DNA of 64,000 nucleotides from Proteiniborus ethanoligenes. GTDB taxonomy: Bacteria > Bacillota > Clostridia > Tissierellales > Proteiniboraceae. Positions 1-9,155 of the stretch are shown piece by piece. The notes under the pieces are model-generated. The model had not been told where the DNA came from and ran no database searches. It was given only the letters and a program-made list of their open reading frames with translations. Position numbers and translations under genes: made by a program. The stretch spans positions 1 to 64,000 of the forward strand of contig NZ_FNQE01000021.1 in the NCBI RefSeq assembly GCF_900107485.1, in the 5' to 3' direction. Each line of letters begins with the position of its first letter. Position 1 is the first letter of the stretch.

Positions 1-351
1 ATAGGAGATAATGATGAACAATTAGTAAAAGAGATATCCCAATCTTAACCGCTAACTGCAACCTCGCATTATTAGCATTCATCTTTGAAAACTACCTTGC
101 TGTTGGTCTAATCAAAGAGATGCAGCAACTGAAGTAAGCAGAATATGACGAGTAAGTCAGGAAGCATGCTCTCTAAGCAATAACCAAATGGTTTTGCAAG
201 GTGAGGAAGAATTATCCTTCGCTAACTATTCTTAATTCTATTTTAGCATTAGGATATCTCGATTAAACATTGTAATTAAAATTAAATAAAAATAAATATG
301 CTTAGACACCTGAAAATCTGGGTCTAAACATATTATACGAGGTGTATATTT
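1..351. other. leader region without a recognised gene
   Basis: No gene is recognised here. The first 48 bases are open in frame 1 and end in TAA, so they could be the last 15 codons of a gene cut by the window edge. A second short open stretch (18-137) ends in TAA at 135-137. Neither matches a family I know. A weak promoter-like pair (TTGTAA at 270, TAAATA at 293, 17-base spacer) and a hairpin with arms TTAGAC (302-307) and GTCTAA (322-327) lie just before the first cobalamin gene. A B12 box is not seen. Confidence 0.4.
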
Positions 352-1128
352 ATGAATACAGCTGTACACATAGAAAAATTAACTTTTAAATACGATACAG
401 ATGAGGTTCTTAAAGACATAGATATTGAAATCCCAAAGGGAAGCTTCGTAGGTATACTGGGACCTAATGGCTCTGGTAAAACTACACTTTTAAAAAATAT
501 ATGTAATATTCTTAAGCCAGATAATGGGAAGATTTTAATAAACAATAAAAATGTGTCAAATATAAAATACAAGGAGCTAGCTAAAATAATAGCTGTTGTC
601 CATCAAACTTCTGAAATTCAATTTCAATTTTCAGTTTTTGATGTGGTTTTAATGGGAAGGTTTCCTTATTTAAGCAGATTTCAGAGTGAAGGAAAAAAAG
701 ATATAGAGATTGCAAAGGAAGCCATGCTAAGCACAGGTACTTGGGAGCTTAGGGACAAGAGCATCAATGAAATAAGTGGTGGAGAAAGACAAAGAGTTAT
801 GATAGCTAGAGCCCTAACTCAGCAGCCACAAATACTCATATTAGATGAGCCCATATCACATTTAGATATAAAATACCAAATTGGGATACTAGACTTATGC
901 AAAAAGCTTAATGTAGAAAACCAAATAACAGTAATAATGACTCTTCATGATATAAATCTAGCAGGAAGATATAGTGACTATTTAATCCTTCTAGATAAAG
1001 GAAGGATTAAAGTCATGGATACTCCTGAAAAAGTTCTTACACAAGAGAATATATCTAATGTATATGATATTGAAGTAGATATTCTCAAAAGAAATGGAGA
1101 TAAAACACCTTATATTATACCAATTTAG
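352..1128 (+). CDS. ABC transporter ATPase, BtuD/FecE family (corrinoid or siderophore uptake)
   Basis: ATP-binding subunit of a periplasmic-binding-protein-dependent importer of the iron-siderophore/cobalamin class. The sequence shows Walker A GPNGSGKTT (residues 37-45), a signature loop ISGGERQ near residue 141, Walker B LILDEP near 160 and an H-loop LHD near 198. At 258 residues it has the usual length of FecE/BtuD proteins. It stands first in the cobalamin operon with no permease or binding protein beside it inside the window. These may lie upstream of base 1, or it may share the permease encoded at 12978. A complete second importer set with its own ATPase lies 12 kb downstream. The substrate is inferred from context only. 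Confidence 0.85.
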   Translation: MNTAVHIEKLTFKYDTDEVLKDIDIEIPKGSFVGILGPNGSGKTTLLKNICNILKPDNGKILINNKNVSNIKYKELAKIIAVVHQTSEIQFQFSVFDVVLMGRFPYLSRFQSEGKKDIEIAKEAMLSTGTWELRDKSINEISGGERQRVMIARALTQQPQILILDEPISHLDIKYQIGILDLCKKLNVENQITVIMTLHDINLAGRYSDYLILLDKGRIKVMDTPEKVLTQENISNVYDIEVDILKRNGDKTPYIIPI

Positions 1129-1153
1129 GAAGAGCAGATAGAGAGGTGATTAA

Positions 1154-1714
1154 ATGTCTAGATTTATATTAATAACAGGTGGAGCGAGAAGCGGTAAAAG
1201 TAGTTTAGCGGAAGCTAAGGCTAAGGAGCTTGGTGAAAAAGTAGTATATATAGCTACTGCTATAGGCTTTGATGAGGGAATGAAAGAGCGTATTAAAAAG
1301 CATAGATCACAAAGGCCTAGTACTTGGACAACTATTGAAAGATATAAAAGCTTTGCAAGTCTTGAATTAGAGGAAGGATTTCTAGAGTCCGATTTAGTCC
1401 TTTTAGATTGTATGACTCTAATGGTATCAAATTTATTATTAGAAAATGATATAGACTTTGATACGTGCTCTATGTCTCAAATAGATAATATGGAGAATAG
1501 AATATTTAATGATATAAGAGAATTAGAAGAAGTGATTTATAAGCATAAGAAACAGCTTATAATAGTTACTAATGAAGTAGGAATGGGATTAGTACCTTCC
1601 TATAGACTAGGTAATATATTCAGAGATATTGCTGGTAGGGTAAACCAATATCTTGCAGATAAAGCTGATGAAGTATATTTTACAGTATCAGGAATACCTC
1701 TGAAGATTAAGTGA
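1154..1714 (+). CDS. cobU: adenosylcobinamide kinase / adenosylcobinamide-phosphate guanylyltransferase
   Basis: Bifunctional enzyme that phosphorylates adenosylcobinamide and then transfers GMP to it, giving adenosylcobinamide-GDP for nucleotide loop assembly. The P-loop GGARSGKS lies near residues 9-16, the conserved HRSQRP stretch follows near residue 46, and the C-terminal TNEVGMG and GRVNQ motifs are typical of the family. The length (186 residues) is normal. It follows the ATPase gene by 25 bases with a GAGAGGTGATT ribosome binding site and precedes cobS, its pathway partner. Confidence 0.95.
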   Translation: MSRFILITGGARSGKSSLAEAKAKELGEKVVYIATAIGFDEGMKERIKKHRSQRPSTWTTIERYKSFASLELEEGFLESDLVLLDCMTLMVSNLLLENDIDFDTCSMSQIDNMENRIFNDIRELEEVIYKHKKQLIIVTNEVGMGLVPSYRLGNIFRDIAGRVNQYLADKADEVYFTVSGIPLKIK

Positions 1715-1772
1715 TAAAAACTGCTTTCACCCTAAAGTCCATGAAGGATTTATAAAATTAAGTGAGGTTAAT

Positions 1773-2507
1773 ATGAAAAGTTTATTATTGATGATAACAT
1801 ATTTTACACGAATACAGATTAAGTACAACCATGAGTATAAAGATAGAGATTTTATTAAGGGAATAAAACTTTTTCCCATTATAGGTTTAATTATAGGCTT
1901 TATTATGTACATTCCTGTATTCTTAAAAGATATTATACACATTCCAGTCATAGTATTATTCTCTTGGTTAATATACATATGGATAACTGGTGGACTTCAT
2001 ATAGATGGCTTAGGGGATACCTTTGATGGTATATTTAGTAACAGGGATAAAAGTAGAATCCTAGAAATCATGAGAGATAGTAGAATAGGTACCTTTGGAG
2101 TACTTGGAATAATATTATTAATTATATGGAATCTAGTCCTTACTTATTATATAGATTTACACCTACTTATTATAGTTCCTGTAGTTGGCCGTAGTGCTGC
2201 TATATTGTCTGCAGCAGCTAGTAAATATGCTCGAGAAGGACAGGGTATGGGGAAAGCGTTTATAGAGAATTGTAGACAAAGGGAAGTTGTTTTTTCTTTG
2301 ATATTCGTCATAGGATTAAGCTTTATAATTGGTTACCCAGTTAGTTTAATAGCCTTATTACCTACACTTGCTCTTGCTCTTTCCATAACAAAATATATTA
2401 ATAACAAAATCGGCGGAAGTACTGGAGATACCATAGGCTTTATTATAGAAATATCTCAATCAGTATTTATTTTATTTACTTATATAATAAAGGGGATAAT
2501 AGGATGA
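1773..2507 (+). CDS. cobS: adenosylcobinamide-GDP ribazoletransferase (cobalamin synthase)
   Basis: Integral membrane enzyme that joins adenosylcobinamide-GDP to alpha-ribazole or its phosphate in the last assembly step. The hallmark acidic stretch GGLHIDGLGDTFDG lies near residues 70-83. Several hydrophobic segments follow, and GGSTGDTIG near the C terminus is also conserved. The length (244 residues) is normal for CobS. The gene follows cobU by 58 bases and overlaps the start of cbiA by four bases, which implies translational coupling. It would use the alpha-ribazole made available by cobC, cblT and cblS further downstream. Confidence 0.95.
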   Translation: MKSLLLMITYFTRIQIKYNHEYKDRDFIKGIKLFPIIGLIIGFIMYIPVFLKDIIHIPVIVLFSWLIYIWITGGLHIDGLGDTFDGIFSNRDKSRILEIMRDSRIGTFGVLGIILLIIWNLVLTYYIDLHLLIIVPVVGRSAAILSAAASKYAREGQGMGKAFIENCRQREVVFSLIFVIGLSFIIGYPVSLIALLPTLALALSITKYINNKIGGSTGDTIGFIIEISQSVFILFTYIIKGIIG

Positions 2508-3862
2508 AAAGAGTAGTGATAGCAGGAACTCATAGTGGCTGCGGGAAAACAACAGTAAGTTTAGGAATAATGGCAGCACTTACTAAAAGAGGTAAAAAAG
2601 TAGCACCTTTCAAAGTTGGCCCTGATTATATAGACCCTAGCTTTCATAGCTTCGTTACAGGAAATCTTTCATATAATTTAGATAGCTGGTTATTAGATAG
2701 TGACACAGTAAAATATCTGTTTAACAAAAATAAAAAAGGAATGGATATATGCATTATTGAAGGTGTTATGGGAATGCATGATGGTTTTGGAATAGATAAT
2801 AGCAATGGGAGCACAAGTCACGTAGCAAAAATAACAAAAACTCCAGTTGTATTAGTAGTTGAAGCAAATGCCATGTCTACAAGTGCTGCAGCTCTTATAA
2901 TGGGTTATATGATGTACGACAAAGAGGTACAGGTTAAAGGAGTAATATTTAATAAGGTATGTGGTGAAAAGCATTATGAAATGTTAAAGCTTGTTGTGGA
3001 AAAAAATCTAGGAATAAAAGCTTTAGGATATCTACCTAAAAGAGATGATATTTCTCTGAAAAGCAGACATTTAGGTTTAATTCCAGCAGATGAAGTAGAA
3101 GAGCTAAATAAAAAAATAGATGATTTAGTAGAGCTTGTAGAAAAGCATATTGACTTAAAGTCCTTAGAGGAAATTGGAGACGTAGAAGAAATAGGGATTG
3201 TAGAAAATCCTGCTAAAGATATATATATGAAATATAAAAGTCTTAAAATAGGAGTTCCTAGAGACAAAGCCTTTAGTTTTTATTATGGAGATAACTTACA
3301 GTTAATGGAGGAAGCAGGGGTGAAGCTTTTACCCTTTAGTCCTATAAAGGATAAACAAGTACCTAAGGAAGTAGACGGACTCTATATAGGAGGTGGCTTT
3401 CCAGAGATATTTGCTAAGGAACTAGAAGAAAACATTACTATGAGGGAAAATATAAAGGATTTACTTAACAATGGACTTCCAGCATACGGAGAATGTGGAG
3501 GACTAATGTATTTAACAAATGGAATATTAGACTTACAAGGAAAATATTATAAAATGGTTGGATTTCTCGATACAGAATCTATGATGACTAATAGACTTAA
3601 TCGTTTCGGATACATAAATGTAGAGACTAAAACTGGAATTAAAATAAGAGCACATGAATTCCATAGATCATCTATAGAAGAAAATGAAAATCTAGAATAT
3701 TACTATCATGTAACTAAGTATAGGGAAAAGTTTATAGGTCAATGGAAATGCGGATTAACCAAAAATAATGTGGTAGCAGGATATCCTCATATTCATTTCT
3801 ATAGTAATTTAGATTTTTTAAAAGAATTTTTAGATAAATGTATAGAGTTTAAAAACAGATAA
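2504..3862 (+). CDS. cbiA: cobyrinate a,c-diamide synthase
   Basis: Glutamine- and ATP-dependent amidotransferase that converts the a and c acetates of cobyrinate to amides. The N-terminal dethiobiotin-synthetase-like P-loop reads GTHSGCGKTT (residues 8-17). The C-terminal class I glutamine amidotransferase domain has its nucleophile Cys331 in YGECGGLMY, with a late HIHFYSN histidine motif. At 452 residues it matches CbiA. CobQ/CbiP, the related b,d,e,g-amidase, is longer and starts differently, and it is not found in this window. The start overlaps cobS by four bases. Confidence 0.95.
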   Translation: MKRVVIAGTHSGCGKTTVSLGIMAALTKRGKKVAPFKVGPDYIDPSFHSFVTGNLSYNLDSWLLDSDTVKYLFNKNKKGMDICIIEGVMGMHDGFGIDNSNGSTSHVAKITKTPVVLVVEANAMSTSAAALIMGYMMYDKEVQVKGVIFNKVCGEKHYEMLKLVVEKNLGIKALGYLPKRDDISLKSRHLGLIPADEVEELNKKIDDLVELVEKHIDLKSLEEIGDVEEIGIVENPAKDIYMKYKSLKIGVPRDKAFSFYYGDNLQLMEEAGVKLLPFSPIKDKQVPKEVDGLYIGGGFPEIFAKELEENITMRENIKDLLNNGLPAYGECGGLMYLTNGILDLQGKYYKMVGFLDTESMMTNRLNRFGYINVETKTGIKIRAHEFHRSSIEENENLEYYYHVTKYREKFIGQWKCGLTKNNVVAGYPHIHFYSNLDFLKEFLDKCIEFKNR

Positions 3863-3876
3863 CCAGGAGGGCTGAA

Positions 3877-4392
3877 ATGGATAAAGGATACGTTCATGTA
3901 TATACTGGGAATGGAAAAGGAAAGACAACAGCAGCTTTAGGCTTAAGTCTTAGAGCAATATGTGCAGGGAAAAAAGTATATTTTGGTCAATTCATAAAAG
4001 GCATGGAGTATAGTGAACTGAAAAGTCAAAGCTTATTACCAAACTTTGAAATACATCAATTTGGGAGAGATTGCTTCATATTTAACGATCCAACAGAAGA
4101 AGATATAAAACTAGCGAAAAAAGGTTTGGATACATGTAAAGAAGTCTTAGCAGAAGGTAAGCATCATATTGTTGTACTAGATGAACTAAATATAGCCATA
4201 TACTACAATCTTTTTACTGCCGAAGAAGCTATTGATGCAATAAAAAACAGAGCTTCTCATGTTGAGGTTATAGTAACAGGTAGATATGCAGATGAAAAAC
4301 TAATAGAGTTTGCAGACTTGGTTACAGAAATGAAGGAAATAAAACATTACTATAAGCAAGGGGTTTCTGCTAGAAAAGGAATAGAGAACTAA
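3877..4392 (+). CDS. cobO: cob(I)yrinic acid a,c-diamide adenosyltransferase (CobO/BtuR type)
   Basis: Transfers the 5'-deoxyadenosyl group of ATP to Co(I) corrinoids. The protein is the CobA/CobO/BtuR fold: P-loop GNGKGKTTAA near residues 12-21, a VVLDELNIA Walker B-like segment near residue 105, and the conserved EVIVTGRYA motif. It has 171 residues, the normal size for the short form. A strong CAGGAGGG site precedes the ATG. Its place directly after cbiA fits adenosylation of the a,c-diamide. Confidence 0.93.
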   Translation: MDKGYVHVYTGNGKGKTTAALGLSLRAICAGKKVYFGQFIKGMEYSELKSQSLLPNFEIHQFGRDCFIFNDPTEEDIKLAKKGLDTCKEVLAEGKHHIVVLDELNIAIYYNLFTAEEAIDAIKNRASHVEVIVTGRYADEKLIEFADLVTEMKEIKHYYKQGVSARKGIEN

Positions 4393-4432
4393 AGCCCAAA
4401 CACTATACATTAATCCATGAGGAGGGTCAATA

Positions 4433-5053
4433 TTGATTGACTATGTAAAAAACCCTAAAGAAATAGAAGAAAAAAGCTTTGAAATAATAACAGAAGAATT
4501 AGGAGATAAAAAGTTTGAGGAAAGTATGGGAAAAATAGTTAAAAGAGTAATCCATACTACTGCAGATTTTGAATATGCAGAATTACTAGAATTTCATCCA
4601 AATGCTATTGAGGCAGGAAAGAACGCACTTAAAGAAGGATGCTGCATATATTCTGATACACAGATGATAATAGGTGGAGTAAATAAAAAAAGCCTTACCA
4701 AGCATGGAGTACAAATATTTAATCTTGTTCACAATGAAGAAGTAACCAAAATAGCTTTAGAAACAGGCATGACTAGATCTATGATAGCCTTAGAAAAAGC
4801 AGTAGCTGATAAAAATATAAGAATATTTGCAATAGGAAATGCTCCTACAGCTTTATTCACTTTAAAAAGATTAATAGAAGAGGGTAAAGCAAAGCCTGAC
4901 TTGATAATTGGAGTACCAGTAGGATTTGTTGGAGCAGCAGAATCTAAAGAATCTATCAGAGACTTAGACATTCCCTATATAATAACTAGGGGCAGAAAAG
5001 GTGGAAGTACAGTTGCTGCAGCAATAATAAATGCTTTTTTGTATATGATATAG
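4433..5053 (+). CDS. cbiC: cobalt-precorrin-8 methylmutase
   Basis: Moves the C-11 methyl group to C-12, giving cobyrinate. The conserved RVIHTTAD stretch near residues 36-43 carries the catalytic histidine. The middle AIGNAPTALF and the C-terminal GVPVGFVGA and RGRKGGS motifs are typical. The length of 206 residues is normal. The start is a TTG at 4433, chosen because GGAGGG at 4421-4426 lies six bases upstream and no ATG is suitably placed. It opens the run of ring-contraction and methylation genes cbiC-D-E-T-F-G-H-J. Confidence 0.95.
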   Translation: MIDYVKNPKEIEEKSFEIITEELGDKKFEESMGKIVKRVIHTTADFEYAELLEFHPNAIEAGKNALKEGCCIYSDTQMIIGGVNKKSLTKHGVQIFNLVHNEEVTKIALETGMTRSMIALEKAVADKNIRIFAIGNAPTALFTLKRLIEEGKAKPDLIIGVPVGFVGAAESKESIRDLDIPYIITRGRKGGSTVAAAIINAFLYMI

Positions 5054-5062
5054 GATTGTGCT

Positions 5063-6178
5063 ATGTTGGAACATTATATTGTAAAAGATGGTAAAAAGCT
5101 AAGATACGGATATACAACAGGCTCCTGTGCAGCTGCAGCAGCTAAAGCTGCTACAGAAATACTTTTTTCTAAGAAAATATTAGATACTATAGAAATAGAC
5201 ACTCCAAAAGGGTGGAAGCTTAAGCTTAAGGTAGAGGAACCATCATTTGACAATAGTAGTGCAACCTGCTGTGTAAAAAAAGATGCAGGAGACGACCCAG
5301 ATTCTACTGATGGGATAAAAATATATGCAAAGGTGACTAAAAATCAAGAGGGAGAAATTAATTTAACAGGCGGCACAGGAATAGGTATAGTAACTAAGCC
5401 AGGGTTATCGGTGCCTGTTGGAGAATATGCTATAAATCCTGTACCTAGAGAAATGATTCGAACAGAGGTTAGCAAGACTATTCCTAAAGGTCAGGGTGTG
5501 GATGTACAAATATATGCACCGGATGGAGTACAAATTTCTAAAAAAACCTTTAATCCTAAACTAGGAATTGAAGGAGGTATTTCAATAATAGGAACATCGG
5601 GAATAGTGGAGCCTATGTCTGAGGAAGCGCTTAAAAGTTCCTTAGAGTTAGAGTTATCTATATTAAGAGAGCAAGGAATAAAAAAAATAATATATTCGCC
5701 AGGGAATTATGGCAAGGATTTTGGGATAAACAACAATCTAGATGAAAAAATATTGGTCAAAATCAGCAATTATGTAGGCTTTATGATAGACAAAGCGGTT
5801 GAATATAATATAAAAGAAATATTATTTATAGGACATATAGGAAAGCTAGTTAAAGTTGCTGCTGGAATTTTTGATACTCATAGCAAAGTGGCAGACGGTA
5901 GGCTTGAAACTCTTGCAGCAAACTGTGCATTACTTGGGGCAAATCAACAGCTTATACAGCAAATAATGGAAAGCAATACTACAGAGGAGGCTATAGACTA
6001 TATTTTACTTAATAATATGGAAAAAGTATTTGATTTTCTTGCTCATAAAATAAGTAATAAATGCGAAGAAAGATCTTATAACCAGATAAAATTTGGAACA
6101 ATAATCTTTTCTTTAAAGCATGGAATGCTGGGCATGTGCAGTAATGGGACTCTAATGTTGGAGGAATACAAGATATGA
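5063..6178 (+). CDS. cbiD: cobalt-precorrin-5B C1-methyltransferase
   Basis: SAM-dependent C-1 methyltransferase of the anaerobic pathway. Diagnostic features are the N-terminal LRYGYTTGSCAAAAAKAA, the CVKKDAGDDPDSTDG motif near residue 75, GGTGIGIVTKPGL, and the late HIGKLVKVAAG motif. The length of 371 residues is normal. The ATG at 5063 has only a weak ribosome binding site and follows the cbiC stop by nine bases, so coupling with cbiC is likely. It overlaps cbiE by four bases. cbiD is specific to the anaerobic (early cobalt insertion) route. Confidence 0.96.
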   Translation: MLEHYIVKDGKKLRYGYTTGSCAAAAAKAATEILFSKKILDTIEIDTPKGWKLKLKVEEPSFDNSSATCCVKKDAGDDPDSTDGIKIYAKVTKNQEGEINLTGGTGIGIVTKPGLSVPVGEYAINPVPREMIRTEVSKTIPKGQGVDVQIYAPDGVQISKKTFNPKLGIEGGISIIGTSGIVEPMSEEALKSSLELELSILREQGIKKIIYSPGNYGKDFGINNNLDEKILVKISNYVGFMIDKAVEYNIKEILFIGHIGKLVKVAAGIFDTHSKVADGRLETLAANCALLGANQQLIQQIMESNTTEEAIDYILLNNMEKVFDFLAHKISNKCEERSYNQIKFGTIIFSLKHGMLGMCSNGTLMLEEYKI

Positions 6179-6795
6179 ACAAGATATCAGTAGTTGGAAT
6201 AGGACCAGGTCATAGAGATTATATATTACCTAAGGCGTCAAAAATTATATCTCAATCAGATGTAATAATAACAGGGAAGAGAAATCTTGAAAGTATAGAT
6301 GGAGGCCATAAAATTACTTTTATAGTAGAAAATAATTTAGCCCAAATGATAGATTTCATTAAAGAAAATAGAAAAGACAAAAAAATATCAGTAGTAGTTT
6401 CCGGAGATACAGGCTTTTATAGTATGCTTAGATACTTAAAAAAACATTTTTCAAATGAAGAAATAGATGTAATAGCAGGACTAAGTTCTATGCAATATAT
6501 GTTTTCAAGATTAGGACAAAGCTGGGAAAATGCATACTTAGGCAGCCTACATGGAAGAGAAAATGATTTTGTTAGCAAGGTTAAGAAATATGAAAAGGTA
6601 GGTTTACTTACTGATAACAAGTGGACTCCAGATAAGATTGCTTTTGAACTGATGAAGAATGGTATAAACGAAAAAACAATGTATGTTGGAGAAAATCTAT
6701 CCTATGAAAATGAAAGAATAATAAAGGGTAGTATTAAAGAATTCACTGAAAAAAAAGAATATCAGATTTGCTTGGTGGTGATTAGCAATGAGTAA
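6175..6795 (+). CDS. cbiE: cobalt-precorrin-7 C5-methyltransferase
   Basis: Tetrapyrrole methylase family enzyme that methylates C-5. The N-terminal VVGIGPGHRDYI and the VVSGDTGFYSM motif near residue 70 are the SAM-binding signatures of this class. The length (206 residues) is that of a stand-alone CbiE. In many other organisms this domain is fused to CbiT as CobL. Here the two are separate genes that overlap by eight bases, so the proteins are probably made in equal amounts. Confidence 0.94.
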   Translation: MNKISVVGIGPGHRDYILPKASKIISQSDVIITGKRNLESIDGGHKITFIVENNLAQMIDFIKENRKDKKISVVVSGDTGFYSMLRYLKKHFSNEEIDVIAGLSSMQYMFSRLGQSWENAYLGSLHGRENDFVSKVKKYEKVGLLTDNKWTPDKIAFELMKNGINEKTMYVGENLSYENERIIKGSIKEFTEKKEYQICLVVISNE

Positions 6796-7378
6796 ATGGC
6801 CATACGATACATCAGGTATACCTGATTGCATGTTTAAGCGAGGAAAAGTACCGATGACTAAGGAAGAAGTAAGGGCTATTACTATAAGCAAATTAAGGCT
6901 AAGAACTATAGATAAAATAGTAGATATAGGTGCGGGTACTGGATCAATATCTATAGAAGCCGCTTTAGTTGCGAATAAAGGGAAGGTATATGCAGTAGAA
7001 AAGAATGGAGAAGGAATAGAACTTATCAAGGAAAATGCTTATATTTTCCAAGCAAACAATATAGAAATAATCGAAGGAATAGCTCCAGAGGTATTATGTC
7101 AAATAGGAAAGGTTGACAAGGTAATACTAGGCGGCACTGGTGGTAACATAAAAAGCATATTTGAATGGGTATCCCATAATTTGAAATCGAAGGGCATAAT
7201 AGTAGTTAATGCTATTACAATAGAAAATCTGTATAAATCCATGGAGCTTATGAAGGAAAAGGAGTTTGAAAATATAGAAGTAATAAGCGTTTCCATATCC
7301 AAAGGAAGACCAATAGGTAATTTAACTATGATGGAATCCCAAAATCAAATTTACATTATATCTGCTAATAGAAAATAA
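6788..7378 (+). CDS. cbiT: cobalt-precorrin-6B C15-methyltransferase (decarboxylating)
   Basis: Rossmann-fold SAM methyltransferase that methylates C-15 and decarboxylates the C-12 acetate. The glycine-rich SAM motif DIGAGTGSISIEAA is near residues 49-62. The N-terminal GIPDCMFKRGKVPMTKEEVR is a strong CbiT signature. Its 196 residues are typical. A GGTGGTGAT ribosome binding site lies inside the end of cbiE. Confidence 0.95.
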   Translation: MSKWPYDTSGIPDCMFKRGKVPMTKEEVRAITISKLRLRTIDKIVDIGAGTGSISIEAALVANKGKVYAVEKNGEGIELIKENAYIFQANNIEIIEGIAPEVLCQIGKVDKVILGGTGGNIKSIFEWVSHNLKSKGIIVVNAITIENLYKSMELMKEKEFENIEVISVSISKGRPIGNLTMMESQNQIYIISANRK

Positions 7379-7389
7379 GGAGGACTTAT

Positions 7390-8145
7390 ATGAACAAGGC
7401 GTATTTTATAGGTGCAGGTCCTGGGGATCCAGAGCTTATAACAATAAAAGGCAAAAAAATAATAGATGAATCAGATGTAATAATATATGCAGGCTCTTTA
7501 GTAAATGAACAAGTATTAGAAAATAGAAAAGAAGGAAGTGTAGTATATAATAGTGCGTCTATGACCTTAGAAGAGGTTATAAAGGTAATAGCTGAAAGCA
7601 TCAAGGAAGGAAAAAAAGTAGCTAGAGTCCATACCGGAGATCCTAGCATATATGGAGCTATAAGAGAGCAAATAGATGCCCTTGAGGAGCTAGGCATAGA
7701 TAGTCAGGTAATACCTGGAGTTAGTTCCTTTACAGCTTCAGCTGCAGCTATAAAAAAAGAATTTACACTTCCTAATGTTTCACAGACAATAATATGTACT
7801 CGATTAGAAGGAAGAACCAAAGTGCCTGAGAGAGAAAGCCTTGAAAGCTTAGCATCACATAAAGCCTCTATGGCAATATTTCTATCAGTTCAAATGATAG
7901 ACAAGGTTGCAGAGAGGTTAAAGGAGCATTATGATGAAACTACACCAGTTGCAGTAATACAAAGAGCTAGCTGGCAGGATCAAAAGATAGTAATAGGGAA
8001 TCTTAGTAATATAGCTGAAAAAGTAAGGGCAGAAGGTATAAGTAAAACAGCTCAAATTTTAGTAGGTGATTTCTTAGGGGACGAATATGAATTGTCTAAG
8101 CTATACGATAAGAATTTCAGTCATGAATATAGGAGTGCTAAATGA
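7390..8145 (+). CDS. cbiF: cobalt-precorrin-4 C11-methyltransferase
   Basis: Tetrapyrrole methylase that adds the C-11 methyl group. The sequence shows the N-terminal FIGAGPGDPELITIKG, the second glycine-rich motif HTGDPSIYGA near residue 82, and the PGVSSFTASAAA stretch near residue 113, all typical of CbiF/CobM. The length of 251 residues is normal. A strong AAGGAGG precedes the ATG. The product feeds CbiG, whose gene overlaps the end of this one by four bases. Confidence 0.95.
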   Translation: MNKAYFIGAGPGDPELITIKGKKIIDESDVIIYAGSLVNEQVLENRKEGSVVYNSASMTLEEVIKVIAESIKEGKKVARVHTGDPSIYGAIREQIDALEELGIDSQVIPGVSSFTASAAAIKKEFTLPNVSQTIICTRLEGRTKVPERESLESLASHKASMAIFLSVQMIDKVAERLKEHYDETTPVAVIQRASWQDQKIVIGNLSNIAEKVRAEGISKTAQILVGDFLGDEYELSKLYDKNFSHEYRSAK

Positions 8146-9155
8146 ACTGGGCTATAGTTGCATTAACAAAAGATGGAACACAGCAAGGAAAAAAAATAAA
8201 AAAAATACTAAATAATATTAACTTAGAAATATATACGTTGAAGAAATGGTCTGACGAAGAAACTTTAGTAATAGATAAAAAGCTTGAAGAATTTGTAGGA
8301 AGTATATTTCACAAATATGATATTATAATTTTTATTATGGCTACAGGTATAGTTGTTAGGAGCATAGCCAAGCATATAGTAAATAAAACTACTGATCCTG
8401 GAGTTTTAGTCATGGATGAGAAAGGACAGTTTGTTATAAGCTTATTATCAGGGCACTTAGGTGGAGCCAATGAGGCTGCTAAGCTATTGGCAGATAAAAT
8501 GGGAGGACAGCCTGTAATAACTACTGCTTCAGATGTAAAGGGTTTAATAGCAGTAGATACTTTAGCTCAAAAATTAAACTGCCAAATATCCAGTATGGAT
8601 AAGGCTAAAAATCTTACAGGCCTTATAGTTAATAATGAGTCAGTACTTATTAAGTCTAATATTAATATTGACATGAAATTACCTGACAATATATTAACAG
8701 AAGGAGAAGCAAAGGGTACAATTTTTATTACAAATAGAGTTATAAACAAATTTAGTGAATATGAGGTGCAGCTAATACCTAAAAACATAGTTATAGGTAT
8801 AGGTTGTAGGTCGGGAATTAGTGGTGAAGCCATAGTTAATGCAATAAAAGAAGCACTAGATTTATTTAATATAGATTATAGAAGCATAAAGCATTTTGCG
8901 ACAGTAGATATTAAGCAGAATGAAGCAGGAATATTTGATGCTGCAAAACATTTTAAAACTATTGTTAAGATAGTTAATAGAAAAGAAATAAAAAACATAG
9001 AACATGAATTTCATTGTTCTGAATTTGTAAGAAAATCAATAGGAGTAGGTGCTGTATGTGAGCCTTGTGCTTTATTGACTGCTTCTAAAGGACATTTTTT
9101 AATGAGAAAAAAATCTTATAATGGAATAACCTTATCCATATGGGAGGAACTATAG
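8142..9155 (+). CDS. cbiG: cobalt-precorrin-5A hydrolase
   Basis: Opens the delta-lactone of cobalt-precorrin-5A and releases the C-20 carbon as acetaldehyde. The N-terminal region has FIMATGIVVR and the central region LLSGHLGGANE, and the C-terminal domain has GIGCRSG and SIGVGAVCEPCAL, all typical of CbiG. Its 337 residues fit the usual two-domain architecture. CbiG occurs only in the anaerobic pathway, which supports an anaerobe. The gene ends directly at the cbiH start with no gap. Confidence 0.95.
   Translation: MNWAIVALTKDGTQQGKKIKKILNNINLEIYTLKKWSDEETLVIDKKLEEFVGSIFHKYDIIIFIMATGIVVRSIAKHIVNKTTDPGVLVMDEKGQFVISLLSGHLGGANEAAKLLADKMGGQPVITTASDVKGLIAVDTLAQKLNCQISSMDKAKNLTGLIVNNESVLIKSNINIDMKLPDNILTEGEAKGTIFITNRVINKFSEYEVQLIPKNIVIGIGCRSGISGEAIVNAIKEALDLFNIDYRSIKHFATVDIKQNEAGIFDAAKHFKTIVKIVNRKEIKNIEHEFHCSEFVRKSIGVGAVCEPCALLTASKGHFLMRKKSYNGITLSIWEEL

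Noticed and set aside
118-180. Cobalamin-riboswitch-like string AGTCAGGAAGC before the first operon
   Set aside because: The other conserved elements (GGTG-AAATCC, GCCCCCGC, the B12 box ending in ACCTGCC) are absent, so the similarity is probably chance.
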